A stretch of DNA of 64,000 bases, from NCBI GenBank assembly GCA_964036275.1, contig OZ038435.1, positions 3,906,001 through 3,970,000 on the forward strand, read 5' to 3'. The notes under the pieces are model-generated. The model did no database searches and was not told the DNA's origin. It saw only the letters and a program-made list of their open reading frames with translations. The position numbers and the translations under genes were made by a program. This DNA comes from Litoditis marina. Its lineage: Eukaryota > Nematoda > Chromadorea > Rhabditida > Rhabditidae. Position 1 is the stretch's first letter. Every line of letters starts with the position of its first letter. This document shows, in pieces, positions 44,801-57,000 of the stretch.

Positions 44801-47800
44801 GAGTTTTCGAGTTTTTGAGTTTTGAGAAATTTCGAGTTTTCGAGTTTCGAGTTCGACTCAACTCGAAAATTTTCGAGTTTTTTCGAGTCGAGTCGAGTTT
44901 CGAGTTCGACTTTAACAACCCTATTGTGTGCTTCTGGTAAGTGGCTCGCTCTGATGTATTTTCTGCGTTTCACATTGCAGTTCATCAGGCGCGGTAGCAA
45001 TCTCTTAAAGAGTCTCATGGGATACCTCGTGAGCAATATCTCTTCTCATGAGATTATATTGATTTCTATGCTTTAACAGCAGAAGTTCACGAGTATATCA
45101 TGAAGTGTTCATGAGATTCGCATGCGACTGGTAGTAATGCTACACCGCCAGTTAAAATTTGATAATCAGTTGTGGATAAAAGTAAAAAAAGAGTATTTGT
45201 TGAATCACATGTGAGTTCAAAGTTGATAAAAAAGGTAGCAAAATGATTCTGAAAGTGTTTTCTCCGAAACGTGTACGAAATGTTTGTTGAATGAGTGCAA
45301 ATCGTTGATCAAGTGATCCTTTCTAATTGTGGCTTCACAGGAAAACGGCTGGAGGCGCAGGATCGAACCGCGTTTGGCCAGGAGAATTTGTCGGCGGAAT
45401 GGGATTCAGACCGATCTTGCTATCGATTTCTGGACAATGAGACCTCCATCTTCGATGAGTTCAGGGAAGCTGGATACAGGGTGAGATACTGTAGAACCGA
45501 ACAAGATCTGTAGTTTGATCTCGAAACACTGCACGATTCTTCTTTTTTTCAACCAGAAATTCATCATTATCGAACATGACTGTGGTCATTCATTTCCTTA
45601 GAAGGGTCATTGTGTGATTTTCTCTAGTGTGATTTTGTTCGGTTTTCTGTTGGTTTCGAAGATTTCTGATATTTTCCGTTTCATAACAGCAGAAATTCAG
45701 AGGTATATTACGCTGCTTTCATTCACATGGCGATGACCATGAAAACGTTTTGAACTCGAAAATCGGAAACTCGATTTTTGCAATACTCTAAGACTCTAAA
45801 ACTCAATCCAGTCCACGGGACTCAAAAATTCTTGAAACTGAAAAACTCGACTTATGAACTCAATTAGCAACCCTATCCAATTGAATGTTTTTCAGACTGC
45901 GTTCATTGAGGACTACGGGGTCAGTATCGTCAACTACCGCGAGTGTTCTGGGTGGAACAACCCGCCTCTGGATCATTCCATGAAGTGAGTTATACTGAGG
46001 ATATTAAATGACAATTGAAAGAAGACTAAGGTAATCACGTGGAAAACTTTAAAGTACAAAACTGGTTTTGTATAACGTCTGATTAATGTTGTGTTTCACA
46101 TGTTCCACGTCAATCTAGCGATATAAATACATAAGGTGGTTAGCCCTTGACTGTGACGCAGGGTTATCGAGTTGGAAATTTCGAGTTTTCCGAGTTTTGG
46201 GGGAAAACGAGTTTTTCGAGTTTCGAGTCGAACTCGAAACTCGAAGTTTTGAGTTATTTCGAGTTTGGCTTTAACAATCCTGGACACGAGTTATATTCCT
46301 ACCTGGTGACCTATTTTTTGACGCATGATATTTTAATGAAGATTTATTTTGCGTTTGTATTCTGATCTATACTGTCCAGATTCACAAATCTGCAATATTA
46401 TACATATTATTTCGATTATTTTTTCAATGTATGTGTTTACAGACCCTTGGCCCTCGCCCGTACCTACTATCCGGAAACTGATGCTCTTCAAAAATTGACA
46501 GGTCGAACTCGTTGCAAAGAAGACTTCATGTACGAGTTGGACTACCTGGGAAAATTCATCAATTCTTATCAAGGTATTACCTTTTTTCTAGTCTGATAAT
46601 CTATGTTTTCAATGATTTCACGATGGAAACGTGGAACATGAGCTGTTTCGTGTGATCAGCGTGTGTCAACTGAGGCTTTCATTGATTCAAAGTTTATTCG
46701 CACAAGTTTATCTACGGTTGCCCATTTACCACATTTGTTAACCGTTGTACGCAAAAAAATTGATTTTTGTATTAATTTTTCTGTGATTTCCGACATTCTA
46801 TCTCTCTTTCAGATGAGCCAAAGTTCGGTTTGATGTGGGACGTGGGGGTGAGTCATGACGACGAGAGCGGGTCCGTGCACTTTGACAAGTACATGCACGA
46901 ATTCGTGGAGACGCACAGAAAGAAGGTATAGTCTAAGTTATTTCTACCTGAACCCAGTTTGCTACTATAGCTAGAGAGAGAAATCTTTGTTGTAGTTTGA
47001 CTTCGATACACACCACAACCGAACTCACAAATTAACGGGATCAAACTACAAACCCAACCGGAAAATGCAATGTACACCGTATCTACAAGCTTTGAAAAGA
47101 GAAAAATAATCTCATTTTATGTGAACTTAATTCGTATCAGTGACCACTATGACGTTTCTCGGACGTTGTTCGTACATTCTGAAGTATAGCTTCGACACAA
47201 AATGATGGGCTGAAATGATTCGATCAAAATGTAATAGGGCTGGTATGAACTACATGACATTTTCGCATAAAACTAAAGAGCTTGGTAAGGAATACTACAT
47301 ACAACTAATATACGGCAAAAATGAAACCAAACAACATAATAACAATACGAATATACAATAGTGGGAGTCAATGTTATTGTTTCAGCTCGACCACAGTTTT
47401 GTGTTCTTTTTTGGGGACCACGGACTGCGCATCGGAGATGTACGTTATTTCACAATTGTTGTTGTACTCAGTACTCCCGTTGTACTTTTTTGTGAAGTTC
47501 ATTTCTAATATGACATTGCTGTGCTTTGCCATATAATGTACACTTCTAAGGGTTTGATTTGAACTTAAAGAAGGACGACTGTGTGGTCCAATCCCAACTA
47601 TCCAGTCCTTCAAACTGCAATACATTTTTAAATTGCAGTTTGTAGGACCGTTGACACGGAATTGGTCCACATAATCGTCCTGCTTTAAGTGTGCCAATTA
47701 CACACTCTGCTCACTATCTCGTAAACCATCACACATGACTAACTCACTCAAATGTCCTATTGTGTATGGCAAAGTGTTTTCGCAGGTAGCCGAAACACCG

Positions 47801-49954
47801 ATCGGCATACTGGAGGGTAACAATCCGTTCCTGACCATTTCCGTTCCGGCAGAACTCCGGATCAACTCGGAGTTGATGGCAACCCTGAGGGAGAACTCAC
47901 AGAAACTACAGACTCATTGGGACACAAGGGCCACACTTCTCGATATTCTCAAGGTAATAGCCGGTTGAGGAGTTGTTGGTTTTCCCCATTCTTCAAACAC
48001 TTCTGTTCTTCAGAAATATTGAGCCAGTAGTTTTTTGCTGTACAACGCAGGCTCGACGTGATAGGATAAACATCAGTACTCTCAACGACTCGCTCGAGGC
48101 AAAATTATCCTGATTTTCCGTAAAATATGACCGGTAGTAAGAGCACACTACAAGCTACAACTCAGAGTGGCCACAGGAAGGTTTCACATGTTGCGGTTCC
48201 TCGCCAGTAGAACATGGGGATTACTTTACCATTTGTTTTAGTTTCAACCAATCTCGAATTTCACAAACTCGAAGTACAGAAAAATAGATGAAGAGAAGGG
48301 ATCCTCGTATTTGCGGAAAATGGCGGGAAGCAGGACTTGTGCTTCGCTGTTCATACCAATAGAGTACTGCATTTGCCAGTTCAAGAAAGAGACATTGGAT
48401 AGGTCGGTTGAAAATTTCAAGTTCCAACTGCCAACCGGACACCTGCTTGTTTTTATTTAGTTTACCGAAGTGAACACTTCTATAAGAGTTGAGCTAAAGT
48501 TGAGCTTTTTGAGATTCTACCACCCAAAACAGTTGTTTCAATTGGTTAGTAAACTTAGAGCAACAAACCGTGACGAGCTCCTGGCGCGGTGGCAATCTGT
48601 TTGACGTCTAGGCTCTCCTCGAATAACCTGCTATCTCACAGATCAAAGTAACACACAAGCCAAGCAATAGAGCACACAAAACAATACCTCGTTGAGATTT
48701 CTAATCTCTGACGGCTTGTAATCGTGCGTGCGGGTCTCTCGTGTCAGACTACTTCTCGATATACTGATAGTCAATTGCACAGTCACGTGAAACGTGTTGA
48801 ACACAGCAGAACTCAAATACGTGCAATGACAAAGTGCACGATTCCTCATTACAACGCTAACTTTTATTCAATTTACGTCTAGTATACGATTGAGACACTG
48901 GGGACATAACTGTTCGGATATTGGAAGTAATTCCTGTTACAGTAACTCTGAGTTATCCCTCAAGCTCGGACAATCAGTTGTGGATGAAGTGAACAAACAT
49001 CTGGTTGATGGGGGCGTGGCCTGGAAATGTGCCAAATGGAAATTGAAAGAGGTGAGATTTCGTGATTATAGCAATCATTTACGAAATACTGCTGTAGAAC
49101 TCTATGAAACTGTTGCTTTTATAATCGCCATTCCGCGAGAAAGACAGCAAATAGCTCGATTGATTGAGCGTTGCGGGGCGAGCGGTCGTTGATTACTAGC
49201 CAGCAGAAGAAAGAGTATGTACTCAAACATTTCCCAGCCAATTGGCCAGCCCGGCCAATTGGCCATTTTGTAGCTGGCCTATCGCAGAAAGTTGGCGCTA
49301 ATCGTTCTGAGTAGATCAATGATAAGCAGATGAGCTGGCCGCCCGCCAATCCCCGCACCTTTACAAGAACGATAATACGATGTTCACAACGGTTTGACAA
49401 AACCGTTTCAGGTCAGACAGAAAATCAGCTCTCTCTATTTGTACTTGATGTTCTTTCTTTTTTCTATGAAATTTTTCTCCAGGTGATTTCCATATCCGCT
49501 TTCTATCCAAGAAACCAGACGGAGACATATCAACTGATGGTAGCTACAGAGGACCCAAACGACGCTGTTTTTCAGGTCTGTTCAAATATCAATAAAACTA
49601 TTTCCCTATTTTTCCTGCTTCTGTTCCGTGAAGCGAATGAACACTTTGAATACCGCTCTCATGAGCTCTCAACAACTGTCACCCTTACTTGTGTTTGTGG
49701 TTCGGAAGATCAAAACTTGTGCTGTGTTTCATAGACCACAACTCTGATCTAGTCCTTTCTTTTTTTTCCAGGCTTTCGTCACGCGAAATTCAGTAGATGC
49801 CCTCCACGTAACCGGTATCGACCGCAAAAGCAACTATGGCTTCAGGGGCAAATGTGTCCTGCCGCTGCTGGAGCCGAAGTGCGACTGTCAACATTTCATC
49901 TTCTCAGTACTTCCCAAGACCGTCTTCAAGTTTTTTGACAAAATCATGATATAG
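41852..49954 (+). CDS. DUF229 family protein, copy C (641 aa, 16 exons)
   Basis: Complete paralog. Exons: 41852-41981, 42624-42694, 42958-43073, 43403-43564, 43792-43884, 44188-44300, 45341-45480, 45896-45984, 46443-46573, 46813-46925, 47386-47439, 47786-47953, 48242-48402, 48943-49051, 49483-49575, 49772-49954 (1926 nt, TAG). The start follows TTTACAG directly; an upstream in-frame ATG at 41792 lies before that acceptor and is not used in my model. Short basic N-terminus (MSRRKK), then a signal anchor ([15 protein letters not shown]). Motifs: [10 protein letters not shown] at D182, [47 protein letters not shown] at D397, [36 protein letters not shown]. Probably a luminal or secreted sulfatase-fold enzyme; substrate unknown. 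Odd: TSGAHVF where the other copies have TSEDHVF. Introns hold minisatellites and MITEs. Confidence 0.94.
42057..42424. repeat. C/G-run element, copy 2 (inverted)
   Basis: Reverse-complement copy of 38171-38543, also about 370 bp, with the same order of unique words (CGAAATAGGTTGGAATCCGA, AACGTCCTTCTTTACTGCAG, GGAAATCGTATTGGGAG). It differs mainly in the length of C/G runs. Located in the first intron of copy C. Confidence 0.93.
43075..43270. repeat. GTGTAGATCAA-type repeat, minus orientation
   Basis: CAAACCGTTATTGACACCGT, TAAGGGGCGGGGTTTGGCG, GACCTACACACTCTC and AACCCTCTGCTGTCTTTATG match the complement of 50375-50565 in order. It starts two bases after the exon 3 donor of copy C. Confidence 0.85.
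44405..44925. repeat. TTCGAGTTTT minisatellite with flanking inverted ends
   Basis: About 520 bp of TTTCGAGTTTTCGAGTTTTG units with variants such as GGGAAATTTCGAG and GACTCGACTCGAAAA. It opens with AGGGTTGTTGATCGAGTTC and closes with GAGTTCGACTTTAACAACCC, so the edges are inverted repeats as in a foldback. Intron 6 of copy C. Confidence 0.93.
44988..45150. repeat. CTCATGAG-type MITE, copy 7
   Basis: Starts GGCGCGGTAGCAATC, ends AGTAATGCTACACCGCC. Intron 6 of copy C. Confidence 0.83.
45754..45880. repeat. degenerate CTCGAA-type foldback
   Basis: GAACTCGAAAATCGGAAACTC through TAGCAACCCTATCC, a decayed relative of the TTCGAG minisatellite family in the next intron of copy C. Confidence 0.6.
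46165..46286. repeat. short TTCGAG foldback
   Basis: Starts AGGGTTATCGAGTTGG, ends TTTGGCTTTAACAATCCTG, with a palindromic core CGAGTCGAACTCG. Intron 8 of copy C. Confidence 0.85.
46988..47061. repeat. GTAGTTTGATC hairpin element
   Basis: Arms TTTGTTGTAGTTTGACTTC and GGGATCAAACTACAAACCC. Intron 10 of copy C. Confidence 0.8.
47563..47690. repeat. hairpin element with ends ACTTAAAG.AGGACGA
   Basis: Left arm ACTTAAAGAAGGACGACTGT, right arm ATAATCGTCCTGCTTTAAGT; the centre CAAACTGCAAT/AATTGCAGTTTG is palindromic. Intron 11 of copy C. A half copy is at 36213-36300. Confidence 0.87.
48777..48858. repeat. CACGTGA hairpin element, minus orientation
   Basis: CACAGTCACGTGAAACGTG, AACACAGCAGAAC and AAGTGCACGATTCCTCATTA match the complement of 17052-17140. 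Intron 13 of copy C. Confidence 0.75.
49130..49400. repeat. GTGTAGATCAA-type repeat with an internal insertion
   Basis: AAAGACAGCAAATAGCTCGAT at the left and CACAACGGTTTGAC at the right align with 50375-50565, but 70-90 extra bases rich in GGCCAATTGGCC lie in the middle. Intron 14 of copy C. Confidence 0.75.
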
Positions 49955-51055
49955 TTATATAGTCGGAAGTTCTAGTGAGACTCGAGCAGTTGTTTTCCGC
50001 CGTATTAATCGCTTCAAAATAACCGAACGTTTGAAAATTTCGAAAATTTCTTCAAAACACGTTAGTTTTCATCTAAAACTCCAATGAAAAGATGAAAAGC
50101 TGGCAAAGTATGATGAGTGCGTATAGTCTATTTCACTCAAACGTTACCTCCAGCAACACGCGGTTTTTTTATTTAAGAAAAATGACAGACAAAGCTATAG
50201 GTTAATCGTCAATCTACATGCGTTCACTTATTGGTGTTGTGAATGTTTATATCATATGATTATTCTGTTATAACAACCACGATTATTTCAATTTATCTGT
50301 GTTCATGTATTTTTCCCAGATTTTTAAAGTATTATTCATGAAAACATTCGATATTTCGTATAATTGTTTTTTATAGTCGCCATTTTCCCCATAAAGACAG
50401 CAGAGGGTTCGATTGATTGAGCGGTGCGGGACGAGCGGTCGTTGATTACTTGCCAGCAGTTGAGAGAGTGTGTAGATCAATGATACGCAGACTGACTGGC
50501 CTCTCGCCAAACCCCGCCCCTTACAAAATCGATGGTACGGTGTCCACAACGGTTTGAATAATCCTATATTGTGGGAAACCAATAAAGAGTTTGCCTCAAG
50601 ACCCGACTCTTAACTTTAGATGTGGTCTTGTTCTGCTGTGTTTCTAGTTTGATTCCATTTTTCTGTATTTGTAGCTCGGTTTCGTTTCTGCCGTTTTCCA
50701 AACCAATGATGTGAGCGCCAGATGAAACTCGGGGCGAGCGATTGTACATTATTCGTCGATAGATGAGACAGTGTGTAGATCAAAGATACGCAGGTGCGCC
50801 GGTCTCTCGCCCGAGTCCGCCCATTACAGTATTTACAAGATATTAAACATGTTTCGCATTTTTTTCGAAGTTAATGGTTATAAGAAGGATTCTAACCAGT
50901 AGACATAAAGTTTCGACTTCAATTTTCACCTTTTTTTTCAATTAGCATAACGTTTAACAGACATTGATAGACATGAAAACAAAAAGTTACCCAGTTTAAC
51001 AAGTAACTCGAGCGACTGCATTCAGTGACAGGCCTCTCAATTCTCATAGTCAAGC
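49955..51055. other. intergenic region between DUF229 copies C and D
   Basis: Contains the repeat at 50375-50565 and a related fragment at 50735-50830. From about 50585 onward it is homologous to 62512-63044, the region upstream of copy E. No gene was recognised. Confidence 0.6.
50375..50565. repeat. GTGTAGATCAA-type repeat, best copy
   Basis: CCCATAAAGACAGCAGAGGG, GAGTGTGTAGATCAATGATA, CTCTCGCCAAACCCCGCCCC and CACAACGGTTTGAA in order. Shared with 14650-14845, 43075-43270 and 49130-49400. Confidence 0.85.
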
Positions 51056-54000
51056 ATGAAAGTAAGTTGTTTTTGTGTTCCTGCTGTGAAAGAGGCTGCG
51101 ATCGTAGTCTTAGTTTGTTGCTCAGTACGATTGTAACATTTCAACTTAAACCTCCAATCAACTCCAAGAAACAGACACATTTTCCTAGTGTTTTCAGAAT
51201 TTGTTTCAGTTCCAAATTTCAATGACAGAAGTAATATTCTAGTTACAATAAGTTGAAATACATGTTCTTCCATTGTATGGCTGTTTTCATCATCAATTTG
51301 TAATTGAGTTCCAGGTTTCGATCATCTTCAGAATATTTGGCTGCCTTTGTCTCATTAGTACAATATTCTGGTATGTTTACATGGATTATCTATCTATCGA
51401 TGCGTATGTTGAACCGACTATTGATGCCTATGTCGAACGGCAGGAGAAGATTTCTCGAGGTAAGTTGAGATTTCTCCTGGTCAGGGAAACCTATTAAACT
51501 CAGAGAGTTTGTTCATTTGAGATTCATCGGCTGCTAGCCCGCCTGATGTACTTGGAATACTAGAACATCCGGGCACACTCATCCCATGGAGTAGATGAAA
51601 AGGCTTAACTTTAACTTTTAATATATCTCTTCTAGACAACTCGAGTGATCTTCCCTTCCACACCTGCCCTCTACCCAAGCTCCACACATACGACACGAAA
51701 CAAGTCAAGGTAGTCAATTGAAAAGAATTCTAAGGAGATTCAAGATTTCAAGATTTATTAGATCACTTCCAATCGTTGCGAAATGGTGTTCATTGACTGC
51801 CCTCCAGATATCTTTATCTCTGCATACTCGGAATATTTCTTCGCCACGGATATTGGGTGGCCGGACTCGGCCTCTTCTCACGGTTCGGTTATAACTCCGA
51901 ACTGCCTCGACCAGTTCATCACGCCAACGGACCATTGGACGGCCACGCACCCGCTCTCGATCAAACGGGCGCCATTCGGAAACGATCAGGGACCAACGAC
52001 TCGTTGACATATGGGCAAGCCTGGAAGCAAAATTGAATTTATGTTCTGTAGCATCCTCAGCTACATCCGACAACCGAGTAATTCCGCGGATTACGGTACT
52101 TGGGCGGTGGTCCTGGACATGGACATTCAGCATGGCATCATAATATTCCGGAAATCATAATATTCAAATTGAAGCCTCAAAACTTTCCCTCCGTTCTTCA
52201 CCTTCAACTCCTTTCTCTTTATTTTTTTATTTTCTCTTCCCTTTCTCTGCTTCTTTTTCTGTCTTTTCCTTCTCCCTTCTCAACCTCTTTCACCAATTTG
52301 AGTTGATTAATCTACTGGGTAACATCTGACGATAACGTGCTACTTCTTCTTTCTCGGTTCCAATAAACAATTGTTTTGTAGTTGGATCGCGCCGCTTTTC
52401 CGTTGAAGTTCGTAGCTTCTGTCGTGAATCGAGATCAAACTACAATAATTGTTTTGTTACTTCCTATATAGTATACATTTATAGTATAGAAAATATGTAT
52501 ATACAATATTTTACGGCTACAATATGTTACGGCTGAATTGAATACAGTATGCGTGCCGATATGTCAATGACATCCCATTTCAAAGGCAAATTTCCTTCCG
52601 AACCAGTTGGTTTGGTAGGAAACTGGACCACTCGCGCACTTGAACCGACAGCAAACCGAACCAAATCCTATGAAATCCACCAATTTAGCAATTAATTGAA
52701 TTAGTTCGGTTCCAACTTTGTTAGCCCAACTTTGGTTCGAGTTTAAAACCAATCACCTGATCCGAGAAGAATCAGTTCGATTTCGGTTCGGGGGAAGTCG
52801 GTTCCGGAACAAATTCACTCATTTCAGTTGCTTTTTCCCGATCCATGGGCCAACTGTACTCCCACGATGGAGAATCTGACAGCACTTCATGAGGGAAGAC
52901 TGAAGCAGACACGTGACAACATCACGTGCTGGGGCAGGTGAATTCAGTAGCAAACCGTCAAAACTAATGAGAAGTTTCTCATGAGATCCCTTATGAGCTT
53001 TTCGTGAACTCTTAATGTTGTAGCATAGCAATCAATAGAATCCCATGAGAAGCTCGTACTACTAGCTCATGAGGTGATCTCATGAACTTTTGTGGGGATT
53101 GCTACGCCGCCAGAGGGGGTGCGAAAGTTTACACTGCGAAAGTTTACATGAGATCACTTTACTAGCGCAATTCCCCGATTCTTCAAAGTGGTTTCAGAAA
53201 ACTGAATTACAAAAAAAGTTTATGAGGGGCTTAGCTTGAGACATCTGCGCGTCCTTGATCTACACGCTCTCTCACACACGCATAAATGAAACATCTCGCA
53301 TAACGGAATCAACTATAGTAAGTTCCAAATTTATGTAGTTCTGTTTCTGCCCGGAATCGAACCTGCGAGCAAAATATTCGTAGCAGGGTGCTAACCACTG
53401 TGCTGTTAGTGCACATAACGAGTAAGCTTTGTGCGTACACAGCGAAAAGGATATACCTCTGGAATTTGGTGGCGAGTCGCCACTGAATCATAGACAGTAC
53501 CCTCCCGCCTTGCCGTTGGCAACGAGTATAGGTCGTCGGCTGTCTTTGTTGGTGAAATATAGACCATTTTTTACTGTAATGCTGTGCAATCTACAGATGT
53601 CTGACGCGGAAGTTGACCTGGAACGAGCTGGGACCCATTCATTATACTTCTGAGGACCATGTCTTCGAGTGTGACATCGTGGCCGCATACTGCTCGGAGA
53701 ACTATGCTTGGGCAGAACCAATCTATGCAGCACTACACAGTCAGATTGTAGAAAAGTGAGTTGTTTTCATATTAGTTTGTCAGACTACAAACTACAATTC
53801 GTTATGATCCTTTTTATCCCAACCTGCATCTCCTGGAACATGTGCTATTTCTTTGCTCTCACACCGTTGGGATATGTGTGTCGCGAAATAGTGCGCAAAG
53901 CGAGAGACGCAGGACGGAATGAAGTTGCCGGGATGTTCTTGCAGTAGACATTTCTCAACATAGTGGTACACATGTGTAAATATGGTGAACAAACGTTTAT

Positions 54001-57000
54001 CGAATTTTACCTGCTTTTTTTCATTACTCAGAAGATTTTTTCAGAAAAACTCCAGTGAAGAAACCTGCCCATAAGCAGTACAATGTGTTCGTCATTGTCA
54101 TAGACTCAACTGCAAATACACAGGCGGAAAAGTCAGTTTCAGCTACACGTATAGTATTTAATCTTTTCTGGTTGACATGTCCTATAGTATCATAACAGAA
54201 AGCTCTGATTTTTTCGCTACAAAATGTTAGCGGAAAGGTTCGTATTTTCGGAAACTTGTTCGACAATGCTAAAGTTTGCATTGAAAAAGATAGTGCCACG
54301 ATTCTTGCTCTTGCTCAGGTCTGAGCCAAAAACATCCGGAAATTTCCCGAATCATTCAAAGTCTCTAGAACAACCTCCTTGAGCTCAGTTTGCAAACCAA
54401 AGTAATATTATCTGTTTGCTGAACGAACAATATACTAGAGCATGCCGCGGTTCATAGACAACGGAACATGGAGACTAAAGTAGTATTTAGGCCCATTTAA
54501 GGTTATTCATATAATATAAAAACTCTATTTCCATTTAGAAACCTCGCAATCAGTCTGACGTACCTCCGCAACTCTATGGGCGCAGTCACATTCCCGTACG
54601 TGAACAAGGTTGGCCAGAACTCGAGGCCCAACGGATTGGCACTCATGTTTGGTGGGTACAAAATTCAAAGATCAAAGATCATTTGAAGTTTGTTAGTTTT
54701 AACACTAGCACAATGTGCTCTAGATGATTGCTGGTTGCTCTCACACAAATAGTGAAACTTCAAAGCAAACTTTCCTCCAAGCTAGATTCATGTGCTTACA
54801 CTGTTAGAAATTTACTTCTTATTCTCTCAATTTCTAATAGACTTACGTCACGTAGAATTTGTCAGGCCATAGCCTCATCTATATGGGGTCATTATTTATC
54901 ACACGTACATGTACAATATATATATGTATATAGGTAGATGAACCAATCACAGCTCTTTCAACAACATATTTTGTCATCACCTGCGATGATTGTCCATACA
55001 TCGTGATCTCATAAATCTGATTTTCTCTCTGATACATATGGACGGATGCATTATCATTGTCAACTCTCATCTGCAGGAAAACGACTGGAGTCGCAGGACC
55101 GTTCCTTCTTCCACCAGCCGAGTCTTCCGGCAGAATGGGATTGGGAGGAGACCTGCAATCGATATATCGACAATGAGACATCGATTTTCGACGAATTCGG
55201 AGCGGCTGGGTACAAGGTTTGCGTTTGTCTATGAAGGCCTGGAAGGTGTATCTTGTCCTATCATGCTGTTTTGAAGGTTGACCCCGTGGCTTTTCGGTCC
55301 GATTTCGTAAACTATTGGTTTGAGATCAAACTACAACACTGTTTGTTCATTTTCTATACAGCTTGGCTCGTCTGCATCCGCTTTCGAAATTATTGACTTT
55401 GTTCTAGACTGCTCTGGTTGAAGACTACGGACAAGGCATCCTCAACTACCACGGATGTAAGGGGTGGAAAGACGACCATCTTGACCATTCCATGGCGTGA
55501 GTGGAATGTTTAGTTCCTCTCATTCCCATTGAGACCCATTGGCATCGTGCCAACATGTTTGAATGGCTATTCTTAGACCGGATACAAGTTTTCTAAAGAC
55601 CCTTTTATTGACTTGTTCTTAGGAAACTGAATAACCTCAAACATCTAACAGCGATTCGCAGTTTATTGGAAATCTCCAAAGTGGTTGAAATCTCCAAAGT
55701 GGTTGAAATTCGCTTAGCATATTCATTGGCTCGCTGCCAAGCCTAAGTTAAAATGACCAGGACTATAGCATTGGCATTTCTCGAAACAAGTATTCACGGT
55801 ATATGTTGTTCTGTCCTGTTGTGTGTTTCGTTTGATCTGTGGTTCTCGATCGAAACTTGTAAGTTTTAGCATGTGTACACTCGGTCGAAATTTATGAAAT
55901 ATGGCGACTATCGGTGCTTAGTTCAAACTACAACTATTCTATGTAGTACCCTCTTATGTACTGTACAATCACAGTCCGCTGGCCCTGGCCCGAAAGAACT
56001 ATCGTTCGTCCGACCCATTGAAAAATTGGACGGGAGAGGACAGTTGCAAGGAAGACTTCATGTACGAATTAGACTACATGGGCAAATTCATCAACTCTTA
56101 TCAAGGTATCTGGTTTTAGCGTTAACGAAGTTGAACCCCAGAAATGGAGAAACTTTTCACGACATGGGTTCAGGAAAACTACATGCAAATATACTTTTAC
56201 TAGATAAGAATCGAGTTGTAAAAAACCGCCTTACCGGTGAACTTCGTAGCAAACCAGCCCAGTCCCGATGAGAGAGCATGCAAACAAAAGAGACGCAGAC
56301 TGCGCCTTGTTGACCTACGTCTCATACGCGTACAATATTTGAGAATGGTCTGTTATGGTTTTATACCATGTAATCACGCGAATATCGATTATTGTAGATC
56401 AACCGAAGTTTGGTTGGATGTGGGATGTGGGTTTGGCACACGACAACGCAGATGGAACGGTCCCTTTCGATAAGTACCTTCAGGCGTTTTTAGAGAAACA
56501 CAAACAAAAGGTGGAGGAATGTAGGAAATTGTTGTTTTTTCTATATAATGTGAAGAAATGGTAGGAATTCAATTTTCTCTGGACGAGTGCAACTCTCAGG
56601 CATATTCTTGAGAGTCAAACGGAATAGGTGTTGAAGAAAAAGTTCATTTTTATTTCTGCTGATTTTAGTTGGATAAGAGTTTCCTGTTCATTCTTGGCGA
56701 CCACGGACCGCGCTTCGAAGTGGTGAGTTTCAACTTAAACGAAAAAAAAATTCTGCCTAAGATCATTTATATTTTCAGATTAGGTCGGTTAGCTATGTCA
56801 TAATAGAAGTCATTTGAATAGTCACGTGAAGTTAGAATTCTAATGAGGAAGCGTGCAATTTTTCTTTGCACTATTGTGAGTTCTGCTGTGTTTAACATGT
56901 TTCACGTGGCTGTGCAATTGACGAATATATATATATATATATAATTGAAAGCTATTTCATTTCCACAGAATTGTGCAAAATGGCTTCGAACTCATGACTG

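Noticed and set aside
44349..45036. Several long open frames in both strands
   Set aside because: They are translations of the TTCGAG minisatellite, not genes.
53345..53412. tRNA gene on the minus strand
   Set aside because: Perfect B box but the T stem has mismatches and no convincing acceptor stem exists.
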